Shown piece after piece: positions 51,434 to 60,776 of a stretch of 64,000 nt of DNA. Under the pieces are notes generated by a model. The model made no database searches and was not told the DNA's origin. It worked only from the letters and a program-made list of their open reading frames with translations. Positions within the stretch are counted from its first letter, which is position 1, and the number at the start of each line of letters is the position of its first letter. The DNA comes from Ruegeria_C sp040830705 (GTDB lineage: Bacteria; Pseudomonadota; Alphaproteobacteria; Rhodobacterales; Rhodobacteraceae): the NCBI GenBank assembly GCA_040830705.1, contig JBFOME010000010.1:1-64000 (forward strand). The letters are read 5' to 3'. The translations under genes and the position numbers were made by a program.

Positions 51434-53022
51434 CAGTGACGGAAATGCCGCATGCCGGTAAAAACCATGGCCAGTCCGGCCTCGTCAGCGGCCTTGATCA
51501 CCTCGTCATCGCGCATCGATCCGCCCGGCTGGATCACGCAGGTTGCGCCATTGGCAGCAGCCTCCAGCAGCCCGTCGGCAAAGGGGAAGAACGCGTCCGA
51601 GGCCACGGCAGATCCCTTGGCGAGGCTGGCAGGCAGCTCCAGCGCCTCAGCCATGCGCTGCGCCTTGACGCCGGCGATGGTGGCACTGTCCAGACGGCTC
51701 ATCTGGCCAGCACCAACGCCCACGGTCTGGCCGTCTTTCACGTAGACGATGGCGTTGGACTTGACGTGTTTCGCAACCTTCCAAGCGAAGAGTAGATCAC
51801 CCATCTGCGCGTCCGTCGGTGCTTTCTTGGTCACCACTTTCAGATCAGACATGTCGCGGTGACCTACATCCTTGTCCTGCACCAGCATCCCGCCCGAGAC
51901 CTGGCGGGTGGTAAATGCGCTATCCTGCGGGTTGGGCAGGCCATCAGTGAGCAACAAGCGCAGGTTTTTCTTGGCGGCAAAGACTTCTGCGGCCTCGTCC
52001 GATGCACCGGGGGCAATCACCACCTCGGTGAAAATCTGCACGATTTCCCGCGCTGTATCGGCGTCCAAGGGCATGTTCAGCGCAATGATGCCACCAAAGG
52101 CAGAGGTGCGGTCGCAATCGAACGCTTTCTGATAGGCCTCTTTCAGGGTCGCGCCCCGCGCAACGCCGCAGGGATTGGCGTGTTTGATGATCGCCACGGC
52201 GGGACCTTGCGCCGGGTCAAATTCAGAAACCAATTCAAACGCCGCATCGGTGTCGTTGATGTTGTTATAGCTCAGCTCCTTGCCCTGCACCTGGCGCGCT
52301 GTGGCCACGCCCGCGCGATCCGAGCCATCCAAGTAGAAAGCCGCCTCCTGATGCGGGTTCTCGCCGTAGCGCAGTGTCTGTGCCAGCCTGCCTGCCACCG
52401 CGCGACGGCGCGGGGCCTGCAGGTTCAGCGCGCCCGCCATCCAGTTCGACACTGCAGCGTCATAGGCTGCCGTACGCGCGTAAGCGTTCTGCGCCAGCCC
52501 CTGCCGGAACGCGTAAGAGGTCTGACCATCATTGGCCTTAAGCTCGGCCAGCAGCGCATCATAATCTTCGACATCGACCACCACGTTCACAAATGCATGG
52601 TTCTTCGCCGCCGCCCGGATCATCGCAGGGCCGCCAATGTCGATATTCTCGATGCAGGTGTCATAATCGGCACCTTTGGCGACGGTTTCCTCGAACGGGT
52701 AAAGGTTCACCACCAACAGGTCGATCGCACCGATCCCGTGCTGATCCATCGCTGCGAGGTGATCCTCATTATCGCGCAACGCCAGCAATCCGCCATGCAC
52801 CATCGGGTGCAGCGTCTTGACGCGACCATCCATCATCTCGGGGAAGCCTGTCACCTCGGCCACGTCGCGGACTTCAAGCCCCGCATCGCGCAGCGTCTTG
52901 GCCGACCCGCCGGTACTGAGCAACTCCACACCCCGCGCCGACAGCGCCTTTCCCAGTTCGATCAGTCCGGTCTTGTCGGATACGGACAGCAGCGCGCGGC
53001 GCACGGGGTGAAGGTCGGTCAT
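51433..53022 (-). CDS. purH: bifunctional AICAR transformylase/IMP cyclohydrolase
   Basis: A 529-residue PurH catalysing the last two steps of IMP synthesis. The MGS-like N-terminal domain (RRALLSVSDKTGLIELGKALS; LSTGGSAKTLRDAGL) is followed by the AICARFT domain with KYGENPHQEAAFY-like RYGENPHQEAAFY, KHANPCGVARG and the C-terminal PFADGLLEAA. MTDLHPVRRALLSVSDKTG gives the exact family length; 14 more upstream codons are open. It lies 22 bases after the heparinase-like gene. Confidence 0.97.
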   Translation of the reverse strand: MTDLHPVRRALLSVSDKTGLIELGKALSARGVELLSTGGSAKTLRDAGLEVRDVAEVTGFPEMMDGRVKTLHPMVHGGLLALRDNEDHLAAMDQHGIGAIDLLVVNLYPFEETVAKGADYDTCIENIDIGGPAMIRAAAKNHAFVNVVVDVEDYDALLAELKANDGQTSYAFRQGLAQNAYARTAAYDAAVSNWMAGALNLQAPRRRAVAGRLAQTLRYGENPHQEAAFYLDGSDRAGVATARQVQGKELSYNNINDTDAAFELVSEFDPAQGPAVAIIKHANPCGVARGATLKEAYQKAFDCDRTSAFGGIIALNMPLDADTAREIVQIFTEVVIAPGASDEAAEVFAAKKNLRLLLTDGLPNPQDSAFTTRQVSGGMLVQDKDVGHRDMSDLKVVTKKAPTDAQMGDLLFAWKVAKHVKSNAIVYVKDGQTVGVGAGQMSRLDSATIAGVKAQRMAEALELPASLAKGSAVASDAFFPFADGLLEAAANGATCVIQPGGSMRDDEVIKAADEAGLAMVFTGMRHFRH

Positions 53023-53044
53023 GTGGTCTTGGTCCTTTTGCGGA

Positions 53045-54784
53045 TCAGTCGAATTGCGGCTCATCCCGGTTCAGGTCGCGAATGGCAATCGCCGTGTCCT
53101 GCGCCTTGCTCAGCGTCCACCGGATGCGCGTCGCATACCCCATTGCGCGCCCGGATAGAACAATCTGTTTTGTCGCGCGTGGCTGCAAACGGCCTTTTTC
53201 CAGATAAACGCTTGGGGCCAAAGCCAATTTATGGTTGCCATCATGGCGGAAGACCCAGATTTCACCGCTTTTGAGCGCCATCGACACCGCTGCGCCGCCC
53301 AGATCGACAGCTGCATCAACGTCCGGATGCAGATGCAGACGCACATCAAAACCGATTCCCGCCAATTTCGCGGCATCCATCGCCTTGTCGAAACGACGCT
53401 TGGCCGGGTCATTCATCGCCAGCAGCATATCCTCGCCTGCCAGCCCGCGCCCGTCAAAGGAAAGCTCTAGCGTGCGCGCATGGGTCAGACCAAACACGGC
53501 TTCATACCCATCATGACCGCCCTGAAACCGCAGTCCGTCAGACAGATCGGACAACTCGACCACCACATCCTGCGGCGCGGCGATCAGTGCCTCATTGCCG
53601 GTGCCGCGCTCAGGCTCTGCAAGCCGGGCGCTGGAATACCCATCCAGGCACAGGGTCGAGTGCGAAGGCGTCGCACGCCCGGCACGGCGCCATTCGGGAC
53701 CATAGCTGTCGCCGGCCCCGCAATTCACGATCAGCGGACGGCGGCCCGAGGTCAGCTCAAAAGCCAGAGTTGAGGCATGTGCCTTGTAAGAGGCCCGCCC
53801 CGAGGGCGGCGCGCTGGCATCAATAATAACGCTGGTACGCCCGCCTGCGAGCCGGGCAAACCCCATGGCCAGCCGATCGAATGGTGTGGGCTTAGTCTGA
53901 CTGGCCGCCAGCGCATGATCCAAACGTCCTTCGACACCACTGCCGCCGCCATGGAACCGGGCCAGACCACCATCACTGTGCCGCAGAGTACGCAGGCTGG
54001 GTGCGATCCGCAGAATGGCCGCCGCGTGATCGGCGCCAACACCGCGCCCGGCCTCCTGCAAGGCCGCCGCCGCCCAGGTCAACAGCGTGAAGACCTCCAA
54101 CAGTTCTTCCGGGTTCCGGGTGGGCAACCCGCCCTCGGCATCGATCTGACTGCGGCAATCCTGCCCCAACGCACGGATCGCAGGATCGGCAAGCTCCTCC
54201 AAACCCTCCAGCGCCAGCGAGGCATAGATCAGCCCGGTCAGCGCCTCGAACCGGGGCAGGCCGGGTGGGGCGGATTTCCAGCACCGGGCCAAAAACCACG
54301 TCTGATGCGAAAGGGAACGGAAGAACGCGTCGCTTTGCGCCGGCTCCACCCCGCGCAGCAGGAACAGCGCGTGGTTGATCCAGCGAATCATCCGCCGTCC
54401 GGTCAGTTCAGGCGTCCAACCCGGCCCACGCCCTTTACCGTGATGCTCGATCCAGCCCCAAAGCCAGGCCTGCGCCTTGGCCCGTGCGCGCATATCGCCA
54501 ACAGCAGCCAGATCGTCGAGCCAGACAAACCCGTGCCGTTCCTCATCGAAGGATGGGTTGGGCGAGGCGACCTCCCACAGCCCGCTGTCGCGCGATTCGA
54601 CAAGGTATCCTGCAAACAGCAGATTGCCCGCCAGCAATTGCCGTCCCCGGGCAAAGACCCCGATGGTGCGCGGTTCGGGTTGCGATACGAAACCGGTCAC
54701 CGCCGCGCGGCGCTGGCTCATGCGCGCGTAGAAACGGTTCTGGAACCGTGCCCAACGGCTCGCCATCGTATCGGAACTGGACAT
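53045..54784 (-). CDS. heparinase II/III family protein
   Basis: A 579-residue protein with an alpha/alpha-toroid N-terminal half (RMIRWINHALFLLRG) and a heparinase II/III-like beta-sandwich C-terminal half (INCGAGDSYGPEWRRAGRATPSHSTLCLDG, parts, with the usual tyrosine/histidine pocket). Homologues next to rsmB and purH are common in Rhodobacteraceae. No signal peptide is evident, so the substrate may be a cytosolic or exported glycan; function not established. ATG at 54784 is preferred over GTG at 54790. Confidence 0.85.
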   Translation of the reverse strand: MSSSDTMASRWARFQNRFYARMSQRRAAVTGFVSQPEPRTIGVFARGRQLLAGNLLFAGYLVESRDSGLWEVASPNPSFDEERHGFVWLDDLAAVGDMRARAKAQAWLWGWIEHHGKGRGPGWTPELTGRRMIRWINHALFLLRGVEPAQSDAFFRSLSHQTWFLARCWKSAPPGLPRFEALTGLIYASLALEGLEELADPAIRALGQDCRSQIDAEGGLPTRNPEELLEVFTLLTWAAAALQEAGRGVGADHAAAILRIAPSLRTLRHSDGGLARFHGGGSGVEGRLDHALAASQTKPTPFDRLAMGFARLAGGRTSVIIDASAPPSGRASYKAHASTLAFELTSGRRPLIVNCGAGDSYGPEWRRAGRATPSHSTLCLDGYSSARLAEPERGTGNEALIAAPQDVVVELSDLSDGLRFQGGHDGYEAVFGLTHARTLELSFDGRGLAGEDMLLAMNDPAKRRFDKAMDAAKLAGIGFDVRLHLHPDVDAAVDLGGAAVSMALKSGEIWVFRHDGNHKLALAPSVYLEKGRLQPRATKQIVLSGRAMGYATRIRWTLSKAQDTAIAIRDLNRDEPQFD

Positions 54785-54864
54785 TTTCACTGCCTCTCAC
54801 GCTCTTTGGCGTTTGTCGCAGAGCTTAGCGGTTCGGGCAATGCGAGTCACCGGTGATCTCGCCC

Positions 54865-56124
54865 TCAACCCGCTTTACGCAGACAAGCGATATAGAAACC
54901 ATCCATTCCGCCGCCCTCGGGCCAATAATCGGGACGCAGGCGCAGCCCGCCCTCTTCGGTGAGCCAGCCGGGATCGACGCCCGGCAGTTTCAATGCGTCG
55001 CGATCGATGCTGAGCTCCGGGGCCTGTTCAAGAAGGTCCTCAATCTGCACCTCACCCTCGTCGGGCAGCAGCGAGCAGGTGCAATAGACCAATCGCCCGC
55101 CCGGTTTCAGCAAGCTTTGCGCATGGACCAACATCCGCGCCTGCAATTCGATCAGTTCCCCGAACTCGGACCCGTCTTTGGCAAAAGGCAGATCAGGGTG
55201 TCGCCGGATCGTACCCGTGGCCGAACAGGGCGCGTCCAGCAGGATCGCGTCATAGCTGCCTTGATGTTCCAACGCATCGCCCACAATCAGCTCTGCAGTC
55301 TGCCCGGTCCGGTCGAGGTTCTCGCGTACCCGCCGCATCCGCGACTCGGAGACATCCAGCGCAGTCACCTGCGCGCCCTGTGCCGCCAGTTGCAGCGTTT
55401 TGCCTCCTGGCGCTGCGCACAGATCCAGCACGCGTTCGCCCGATTGCGCAGCCAATACGCGCGCAGGCAGCGACGCCGCAGCATCCTGCACCCACCAATC
55501 GCCTGCGTCGTACCCCGGCAAGGCTGTCACTTGCACCGGGCCATCAATGCGCAGCGATCCGGTGGGCAACATTAGACCTTCCGGTCCAGAAACTCCGGGT
55601 TTCAGGGTCAAATCCAGCGGCGCCCCAGCGAAATGCGCCCGCTCCATGCCCGCCACAGCTTCCGCGCCCCAGGCCTGCATCAGTGGGCCGTGCAGCCATT
55701 TTGGCAGGCGCGGCACGCGCAGCAGATCCCAGTGCTTGGGCGTGTCCACCGCCACCTTGCGCAGCACCGCATTGACCAACCCTTTGAGCCGCCCGTGACG
55801 GCGCGAGCGCGCGGTGATCTCGACCATGGAATTGACAACACCATACGCGGCCTCACCCCCGGCCAGCTCCACAACCCCCAGCCGCAGCGCGTTCAGCACC
55901 GGCAGCGGGGGTTTCTTCTGCAAATGCTTGTTCAGCATACGGTCGGCGCGCTCCAACCCGCGCAACGTATCAAGCGCCAGACGCTGGGCGCGGGCGCGAT
56001 CCTCGACCGCCAGCCGATCCAAGGCCCCGGCAGCCAGGCATTCCGACATCAGCCGATGCTCGCCCAATATCTGATCCAGCAGATAGATCGCGCTCTGGCG
56101 CGCCCGTGTGGCGGTGTCGTTCAT
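54865..56124 (-). CDS. rsmB: 16S rRNA (cytosine-967-C5)-methyltransferase
   Basis: A 419-residue RsmB. The N-terminal NusB-like RNA-binding domain (ARQSAIYLLDQILGEHRLM) is followed by the methyltransferase core: DLCAAPGGKTLQLA, DAPCSATGTIRRHPD and YCTCSLLPDEGE, with the two catalytic cysteines in DAPCS and CTCS. MNDTATRARQSAI is the family start. First gene of the run to the M16 pair. Confidence 0.94.
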   Translation of the reverse strand: MNDTATRARQSAIYLLDQILGEHRLMSECLAAGALDRLAVEDRARAQRLALDTLRGLERADRMLNKHLQKKPPLPVLNALRLGVVELAGGEAAYGVVNSMVEITARSRRHGRLKGLVNAVLRKVAVDTPKHWDLLRVPRLPKWLHGPLMQAWGAEAVAGMERAHFAGAPLDLTLKPGVSGPEGLMLPTGSLRIDGPVQVTALPGYDAGDWWVQDAAASLPARVLAAQSGERVLDLCAAPGGKTLQLAAQGAQVTALDVSESRMRRVRENLDRTGQTAELIVGDALEHQGSYDAILLDAPCSATGTIRRHPDLPFAKDGSEFGELIELQARMLVHAQSLLKPGGRLVYCTCSLLPDEGEVQIEDLLEQAPELSIDRDALKLPGVDPGWLTEEGGLRLRPDYWPEGGGMDGFYIACLRKAG

Positions 56125-56214
56125 ACCCTGATCCCGATCTGTGACGTCATGCCCGCATTGCCACGGGCAGAGGCGGGCGTATATCAAGGCGCAGACCGGA
56201 AAGGAACCCGAGGC

Positions 56215-56397
56215 ATGAGCGAGACCCACAAAGACCTGCCCCCCGCCGCGCAGCGCGCCCTGGCCGAGGCCGAAGAACGCCGCCGCGAAGCTGCGGCAAA
56301 GGCCAAGCCGTTGGCCAAGGAGTTGGGGGGCCGCGATGGACCGGAGCCCGTCCGCTATGGCGATTGGGAAAAGAAAGGGCTGGCGATCGACTTCTGA
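56215..56397 (+). CDS. DUF1674 / SdhAF4-like small protein
   Basis: A 60-residue protein hidden in the end of a longer frame. RALAEAEERRREAAA and GGRDGPEPVRYGDWEKKGLAIDF (parts) are the DUF1674/SDHAF4 signature, ending in the invariant DWE-x-KG-x-A-IDF. The family helps FAD insertion and assembly of succinate dehydrogenase. AAGGAA lies nine bases before ATG 56215. Divergent from rsmB. Confidence 0.88.
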   Translation: MSETHKDLPPAAQRALAEAEERRREAAAKAKPLAKELGGRDGPEPVRYGDWEKKGLAIDF

Positions 56398-56499
56398 TCG
56401 AACGCAGCTTGCGTCGCGCCGATTTCAGAGCCAAGTTGCGTCAAAGCCGGACCCCCGTAGTCTTAATGCCCCGGCCCCGACGCCAAAGGACCTTTCCCC

Positions 56500-57672
56500 G
56501 TGGGCAAATACGCAATTCCCCTTCAAACCGTATCGACCGGCCTAGTGGTCGCGATTGTCGGCTTCTTCAGCTCCTTTCCCATCGTTTTGCAGGGGCTGAA
56601 TGGTGTGGGCGCCTCCAAGGCCGAGGCGGCCTCGGGGCTGATGGCGGCGGCCATCGCAATGGGGCTGGCAGGGATCGTGCTGAGCCTGCGCACAAGGATT
56701 CCGGTCAGCGTGGCCTGGTCCACACCCGGCGTGGCCTTGCTGGCGGTCTCTGGCGTGCCCGAGGCGGGTTTTGCCGAAGCGGTGGGCGCCTTCCTGCTGG
56801 CCGGACTTTTGACCGTCATCGCGGGGTTCTGGCGTCCGCTGAGCCGGTTGATCGCGGCCATTCCCGCCCCGCTGGCGCAGGCCATGCTGTCGGCGGTGCT
56901 GCTGTCGATCTGCCTACAGCCGTTCAGCGCAATGGGCCAAGCGCCATGGGTCGCGCTGCCGGTGATCGTCACATGGTTCGTCGCGGGTCAGATAAACCGC
57001 CTGATCGCGGTGCCCTGCGCCGTGATTGTGGCAGCGCTGGTTGTCGTATTCCAACCAGACTTCGATTTTGCGCTAAACGGGGCGATCATTCCCGCGCCGG
57101 TGTTCACGATGCCGGTCTTTTCGGTCCAATCGCTGATCGGGATCGGCCTGCCGCTATTCATCGTCACCATGGCGACGCAGAACATCCCCGGTCTCGCCAT
57201 CATCCGCAGTTTCGGATATCAGCCCGCCCCCGCGCCGCTGATCTCTTCGGTGGGCGGGGCAAGCCTGCTCTCGGCCCCGTTTGGCGCCCCTGCAACCTGT
57301 CTGGCTGCCATCACCGCAGCCATGTGCGCCAACGACGACTCGCATCCCGACAAGGACAAACGTTATCTTTCTGCGGTGTTCGGCGGGGTGTTCTACTGCG
57401 TCTTCGGGCTCTTTGCCGGGATTATCACGGCATTTGCAGGCCTTGCCCCGCCGCTGCTTCTGGGCACGCTGGCAGGGGTCGCCCTGCTGCCCGTCTTCGC
57501 CAACTCAGCTCTCGCCGCGTTCGAAGATGCCGGATACCGTCAGGCAGCCGCAGTCACCTTTCTGGTCACCGCATCCGGTGTGACAATCATCGGCCTCAGC
57601 GCCGCTGTCTGGGGGTTGGTTCTGGGCGGGATCGTGCAGGTGATCAACACCCGGATGGCAGGACGCGCCTAG
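56500..57672 (+). CDS. benE: benzoate/H+ symporter family (BenE) transporter
   Basis: A 390-residue, eleven- to twelve-helix protein of the BenE family. QTVSTGLVVAIVGFFSSFPIVLQGL opens it, then RIPVSVAWSTPGVALLAVSG, ATQNIPGLAIIRSFGYQP and GAPATCLAAITAAMCANDDSHPDKDKRY (parts). The GTG start has AAGGAC eight bases upstream. No benzoate-degrading gene is near, so the actual substrate may be another aromatic acid. Its stop overlaps that of the convergent gene. Confidence 0.88.
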   Translation: MGKYAIPLQTVSTGLVVAIVGFFSSFPIVLQGLNGVGASKAEAASGLMAAAIAMGLAGIVLSLRTRIPVSVAWSTPGVALLAVSGVPEAGFAEAVGAFLLAGLLTVIAGFWRPLSRLIAAIPAPLAQAMLSAVLLSICLQPFSAMGQAPWVALPVIVTWFVAGQINRLIAVPCAVIVAALVVVFQPDFDFALNGAIIPAPVFTMPVFSVQSLIGIGLPLFIVTMATQNIPGLAIIRSFGYQPAPAPLISSVGGASLLSAPFGAPATCLAAITAAMCANDDSHPDKDKRYLSAVFGGVFYCVFGLFAGIITAFAGLAPPLLLGTLAGVALLPVFANSALAAFEDAGYRQAAAVTFLVTASGVTIIGLSAAVWGLVLGGIVQVINTRMAGRA

Positions 57673-58028
57673 TCTGCACGCAAACGGAAATCAGCGAAGT
57701 CGCCCTGGCCGCGATCCGAGGTGAACCGGATCTTTCCGCCTCGCACGCGCACTTCCTGGCAGTTATAGCCCAGTTCGCTGCCACCCCAGTAAAGGTCACG
57801 GCAAAAATAGCCGTTCTTCCAGTCCCAATTGCCCTCAACGGGCCAACGCAGACCGGTTCCACTGATCTTGCCCTCGGGCGACACCTGCAGCTTGACCAGT
57901 GGTCGCGTCAGGGTCTTGCCGGCAACGATTGCCTTGAACTGCGCCTCGTTCTGGACCTTGGCGAAATCAGCCAAAGCAGGCAGTGCGAGGGTGCATGACA
58001 CAAGAAAGCATGAAATCCGCAAGAACAT
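57669..58028 (-). CDS. secreted small protein, unknown function
   Basis: A 119-residue protein with a signal peptide (MFLRISCFLVSCTLALPALA) and a compact domain: AQFKAIVAGKTLTRPLVKLQVSPEGKISG (parts), NGYFCRDLYWGGSELGYNCQEV and a C-terminal RFTSDRGQGDFADFRLR. Two cysteines flank DLYWGGSELGYN and probably form a disulfide. Homologues occur in Rhodobacterales, sometimes mislabelled dihydrodipicolinate reductase. The start is uncertain; 14 more codons are open upstream. Confidence 0.7.
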   Translation of the reverse strand: MFLRISCFLVSCTLALPALADFAKVQNEAQFKAIVAGKTLTRPLVKLQVSPEGKISGTGLRWPVEGNWDWKNGYFCRDLYWGGSELGYNCQEVRVRGGKIRFTSDRGQGDFADFRLRAD

Positions 58029-58086
58029 GGCGACACAGGGGGATGTTGCAAGGATATTGGGTTTACGCACATGCCGCCCGGTTGGA

Positions 58087-58953
58087 TCACTCTTTTATTT
58101 CGACATGGATTGCCTTGCCGAAAGCCTCAACCAGTTCCTGCTGCTTACGGCTGATCGGCCGATCCTCGGGCCAGGTCAGCCAATAGCCGTCGCGGGTGAT
58201 TAACTCGGGCAGATCAAGGCGCCGTAACGCATCGCCTTGCAGCGGATCGCGCGCCAGCGCGACCGACCCCAGCACCACACCCAGTCCAAGACGCGCCGCA
58301 GCCAGCGCGTGTTCCATGGAATCGACGCTCAACCAGCCGCCATCGGGCAGGGGCAAGCCAGTCTCTGCCGACCAGTCCGACCAGCCCGGGCGCGGCCCGC
58401 GCAGCTCAATCAGCGGTGCCCCCCAGGTCAGCCCCGGTGCAGCCATCGGCGCAAGAACCTCACGCGCAACAAGCTGAGCGCTGCGACCCGGCCAGGACCC
58501 GCTCCCATAGCGGATTTGCAACCAGGTCTTTTCCTCGTCGAACCCCGACCAGCGGTCGAGTGAATCCACGACCAACCGCAGATTGGGATAGGCCTTGCGA
58601 AACGCAGCCAGACGCGACACCACCAGCGCACCAAGATGCGAATTGAGGCCCGCCACACGCAGCTCGGTCGGGCTTTTGCCAAAGAGGTTTTCGGTGTTGC
58701 GTTCCAGCGCACGCAAACTGTCCTGCACCAGCGGCAGATAGCTTTCGCCCTCAACCGTCAATGACACACCTCGCGCTTCGCGAATAAACAGCGATCGACC
58801 AAGCCAGGCCTCCAGGTTGCCGATCCGCTGGCTGACGGCTGCCTGGGTCAGCCCGAACTCGCGCGCGGCGGCGGAAAACCCACCCAGACGCCCGGCGGCC
58901 TCAAAGACCCGCAACCAGTCCAACGGGGGCAGACCTACCTTGCGCTTACTCAT
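58087..58953 (-). CDS. LysR-family regulator, divergent from the phosphonate genes
   Basis: A 288-residue LysR protein. The winged helix (LPPLDWLRVFEAAGRLGGFSAAAREFGLTQAAVSQRIGNLEAWLG, parts) uses QAAVSQRI as recognition helix; the rest is the effector-binding domain, GcvA-like. About 100 bases separate its start from the tmpA start, a standard regulator-target layout, so it probably governs the tmpAB run. Effector unproven. Confidence 0.88.
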   Translation of the reverse strand: MSKRKVGLPPLDWLRVFEAAGRLGGFSAAAREFGLTQAAVSQRIGNLEAWLGRSLFIREARGVSLTVEGESYLPLVQDSLRALERNTENLFGKSPTELRVAGLNSHLGALVVSRLAAFRKAYPNLRLVVDSLDRWSGFDEEKTWLQIRYGSGSWPGRSAQLVAREVLAPMAAPGLTWGAPLIELRGPRPGWSDWSAETGLPLPDGGWLSVDSMEHALAAARLGLGVVLGSVALARDPLQGDALRRLDLPELITRDGYWLTWPEDRPISRKQQELVEAFGKAIHVEIKE

Positions 58954-59055
58954 TAGATTTTCCGGGCCTCAGATCGAATAAGGATTAATTGTCTTAATGC
59001 CACGCCACCTGTATTCCCTCAAGCAGTCCCGCGACGCGATCAGGAGAGACCCGAT

Positions 59056-60192
59056 ATGCTGCGCACCGCCACTCACTCCGGCCCCGTTGTCACTGTCACC
59101 GATGATGACGGGGTCGCCACCCGATTTCACGCCATCTGGCTGCGCGACAACGCGCTTGATCCCGAAACCCGCGCGCCCGGCACTGGGAAGCGGCTGATCA
59201 CCATTGGCGACATTCCCGCCGATACCACGATCAGAGCCGCGCGGATCGTACAGGGCGATCTTGAGGTCACGTTCCAGCCCGAAGGCAAGACCGTGCTCTT
59301 TCCCGCTGACTGGCTGGCCAAACACGCCTATGATCGCGACCGGCCAGATGACGCTGGCCGTACCGCCCCCGGCATCACGACTTGGGACTGCGCCCTGGCG
59401 CCGCCGAGTGCCGACTGGGGCGCAGTCCATGCCGGACCTCAAGCCAAGCGCGCCTGGCTGGCTGCGGTTGCCGAATACGGCTTTGCCCGGCTGACCGGCG
59501 GTCCAGCTGAACCTGAGGCGCTGTTACGTGTTGCAGACCTGTTCGGCTATGTGCGCCAGACCAACTACGGCCGCTATTTTGAGGTCCGGACTGAGGTCAA
59601 TCCAAGCAATCTGGCCTATACCGGGCTGGGCCTTCAGGCCCATACCGACAACCCCTACCGCGACCCTGTGCCGGGGCTGCAGATCCTCTACTGTCTGGAA
59701 AACTCTGCTGAGGGCGGCGATTCCATAGTGGTGGACGGCTTTCGCGCCGCGCAGCGCCTGCGCGACGAAAACCCCGAGGGGTTCGCGCTATTGGCATGTC
59801 ACCCGGCACGGTTCGAATATAGCGGCTCGGATGGCGTCTGCCTGCGCTCACGCCGCCCGATGATCGAGCTGTCGCCCGATGGCGAACTGGTCGCGGTGCG
59901 CTTCAACAACCGTTCTTCCGCGCCCTTCGTTGACATCCCCTTCGACCGGATGGAGGCCTACTACGCCGCCTATCGACATTTCGCCGCGATCATCGACGAT
60001 CCCGCCATGGGTGTTGCATTCAAACTGGAGCCAGGCGAAAGCTTCATCGTCGACAACACCCGCGTGTTACATGCGCGCACCGGGTATTCCGGCGCGGGAT
60101 CGCGTTGGCTGCAAGGATGCTACGCCGACCGGGACGGGCTGCTCTCGACGCTCGCAGCACTGGAGATGGCACAGCCGGAGGCGGCGGAATGA
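59056..60192 (+). CDS. tmpA: Fe(II)/2-oxoglutarate oxygenase, TmpA-like
   Basis: A 378-residue gamma-butyrobetaine-hydroxylase-family enzyme. The metal triad is H196-T-D198 (in GLQAHTDNP) and H339 (in NTRVLHARTGY). TmpA hydroxylates 2-(trimethylammonio)ethylphosphonate, and the PhnZ/TmpB-like gene overlapping its stop makes that role likely. The N-terminal domain normally binds zinc through cysteines after WLRDN; here the stretch is WLRDNALDPETRAPG with no cysteine. A butyrobetaine or carnitine role is possible without its partner. GGAG precedes the ATG. Confidence 0.82.
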   Translation: MLRTATHSGPVVTVTDDDGVATRFHAIWLRDNALDPETRAPGTGKRLITIGDIPADTTIRAARIVQGDLEVTFQPEGKTVLFPADWLAKHAYDRDRPDDAGRTAPGITTWDCALAPPSADWGAVHAGPQAKRAWLAAVAEYGFARLTGGPAEPEALLRVADLFGYVRQTNYGRYFEVRTEVNPSNLAYTGLGLQAHTDNPYRDPVPGLQILYCLENSAEGGDSIVVDGFRAAQRLRDENPEGFALLACHPARFEYSGSDGVCLRSRRPMIELSPDGELVAVRFNNRSSAPFVDIPFDRMEAYYAAYRHFAAIIDDPAMGVAFKLEPGESFIVDNTRVLHARTGYSGAGSRWLQGCYADRDGLLSTLAALEMAQPEAAE

Positions 60193-60776
60193 CCGGCAAA
60201 CCCGATCTGACCCGCGACAATATCGTCGCCTTCCTGGCCGACATCTTCGACCGGCGCGGCGGCGAAGAATATCTGGGTGAACCGGTCACCATGGCCGAAC
60301 ATATGCTGCAAGGCGCCACCATCGCGGAGCAGAACGGTCTGGCCGAGGACATCATCGTCGCCACCTTGCTGCACGATATCGGTCACTTCACCTCTGAATT
60401 CGGCACCTTCAGCATGGACGACACCGAAGACCGCTATCACGAGGATGCGGGCGCTGAGATTCTGGCGCCGTTCTTTCCCAGTGTCGTCACCGATTGCGTG
60501 CTCTACCACGTCGCCGCCAAGCGCTACCTTTGCGCCACCAAGCCAGAATATTTCGAACGGCTCTCCGAGGCCTCGGTCCACTCACTGAACCTGCAAGGCG
60601 GCCCGATGAGCACTGAGGAAGTCGCCGAATTCGAAAAGAACCCCAACCTCGAAAAGATCATCCAGGTGCGCTATCTGGACGAGGCAGGCAAGCGCGACGA
60701 TATGGAAACGCCTGACTTCCACCATTTCGCCCCGATGGTGCAACGGATCGTCGACCAGCATTGGGGGGCCACATGA
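60189..60776 (+). CDS. tmpB: HD-domain mixed-valent diiron oxygenase, TmpB/PhnZ-like
   Basis: A 195-residue HD protein with the PhnZ ligand set: H38, H62-D63, H84, H107 and D164, plus H66 in LHDIGH. Y28 and E31 have the spacing of the PhnZ substrate-gating Tyr/Glu pair (EEYLGEPVTM). PhnZ/TmpB cleave 1-hydroxy-phosphonates with O2 to phosphate and a carboxylate; with a TmpA partner the product would be glycine betaine. The ATG overlaps the tmpA stop (ATGA). Confidence 0.87.
   Translation: MTGKPDLTRDNIVAFLADIFDRRGGEEYLGEPVTMAEHMLQGATIAEQNGLAEDIIVATLLHDIGHFTSEFGTFSMDDTEDRYHEDAGAEILAPFFPSVVTDCVLYHVAAKRYLCATKPEYFERLSEASVHSLNLQGGPMSTEEVAEFEKNPNLEKIIQVRYLDEAGKRDDMETPDFHHFAPMVQRIVDQHWGAT

Noticed and set aside
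51859..53274. 471-codon plus-strand frame
   Set aside because: Antisense to purH, which is full length and unmistakable; composition typical of a mirror frame (many H, R, Q).
55633..56214. long N-terminal extension of the DUF1674 protein
   Set aside because: The upstream part overlaps rsmB in antisense. The family begins at ATG 56215, which has its own ribosome site.
56364..57998. 544-codon plus-strand frame
   Set aside because: A second frame of benE; the BenE frame has membrane helices and family motifs, while this one is Arg/Gly/His-rich with none.
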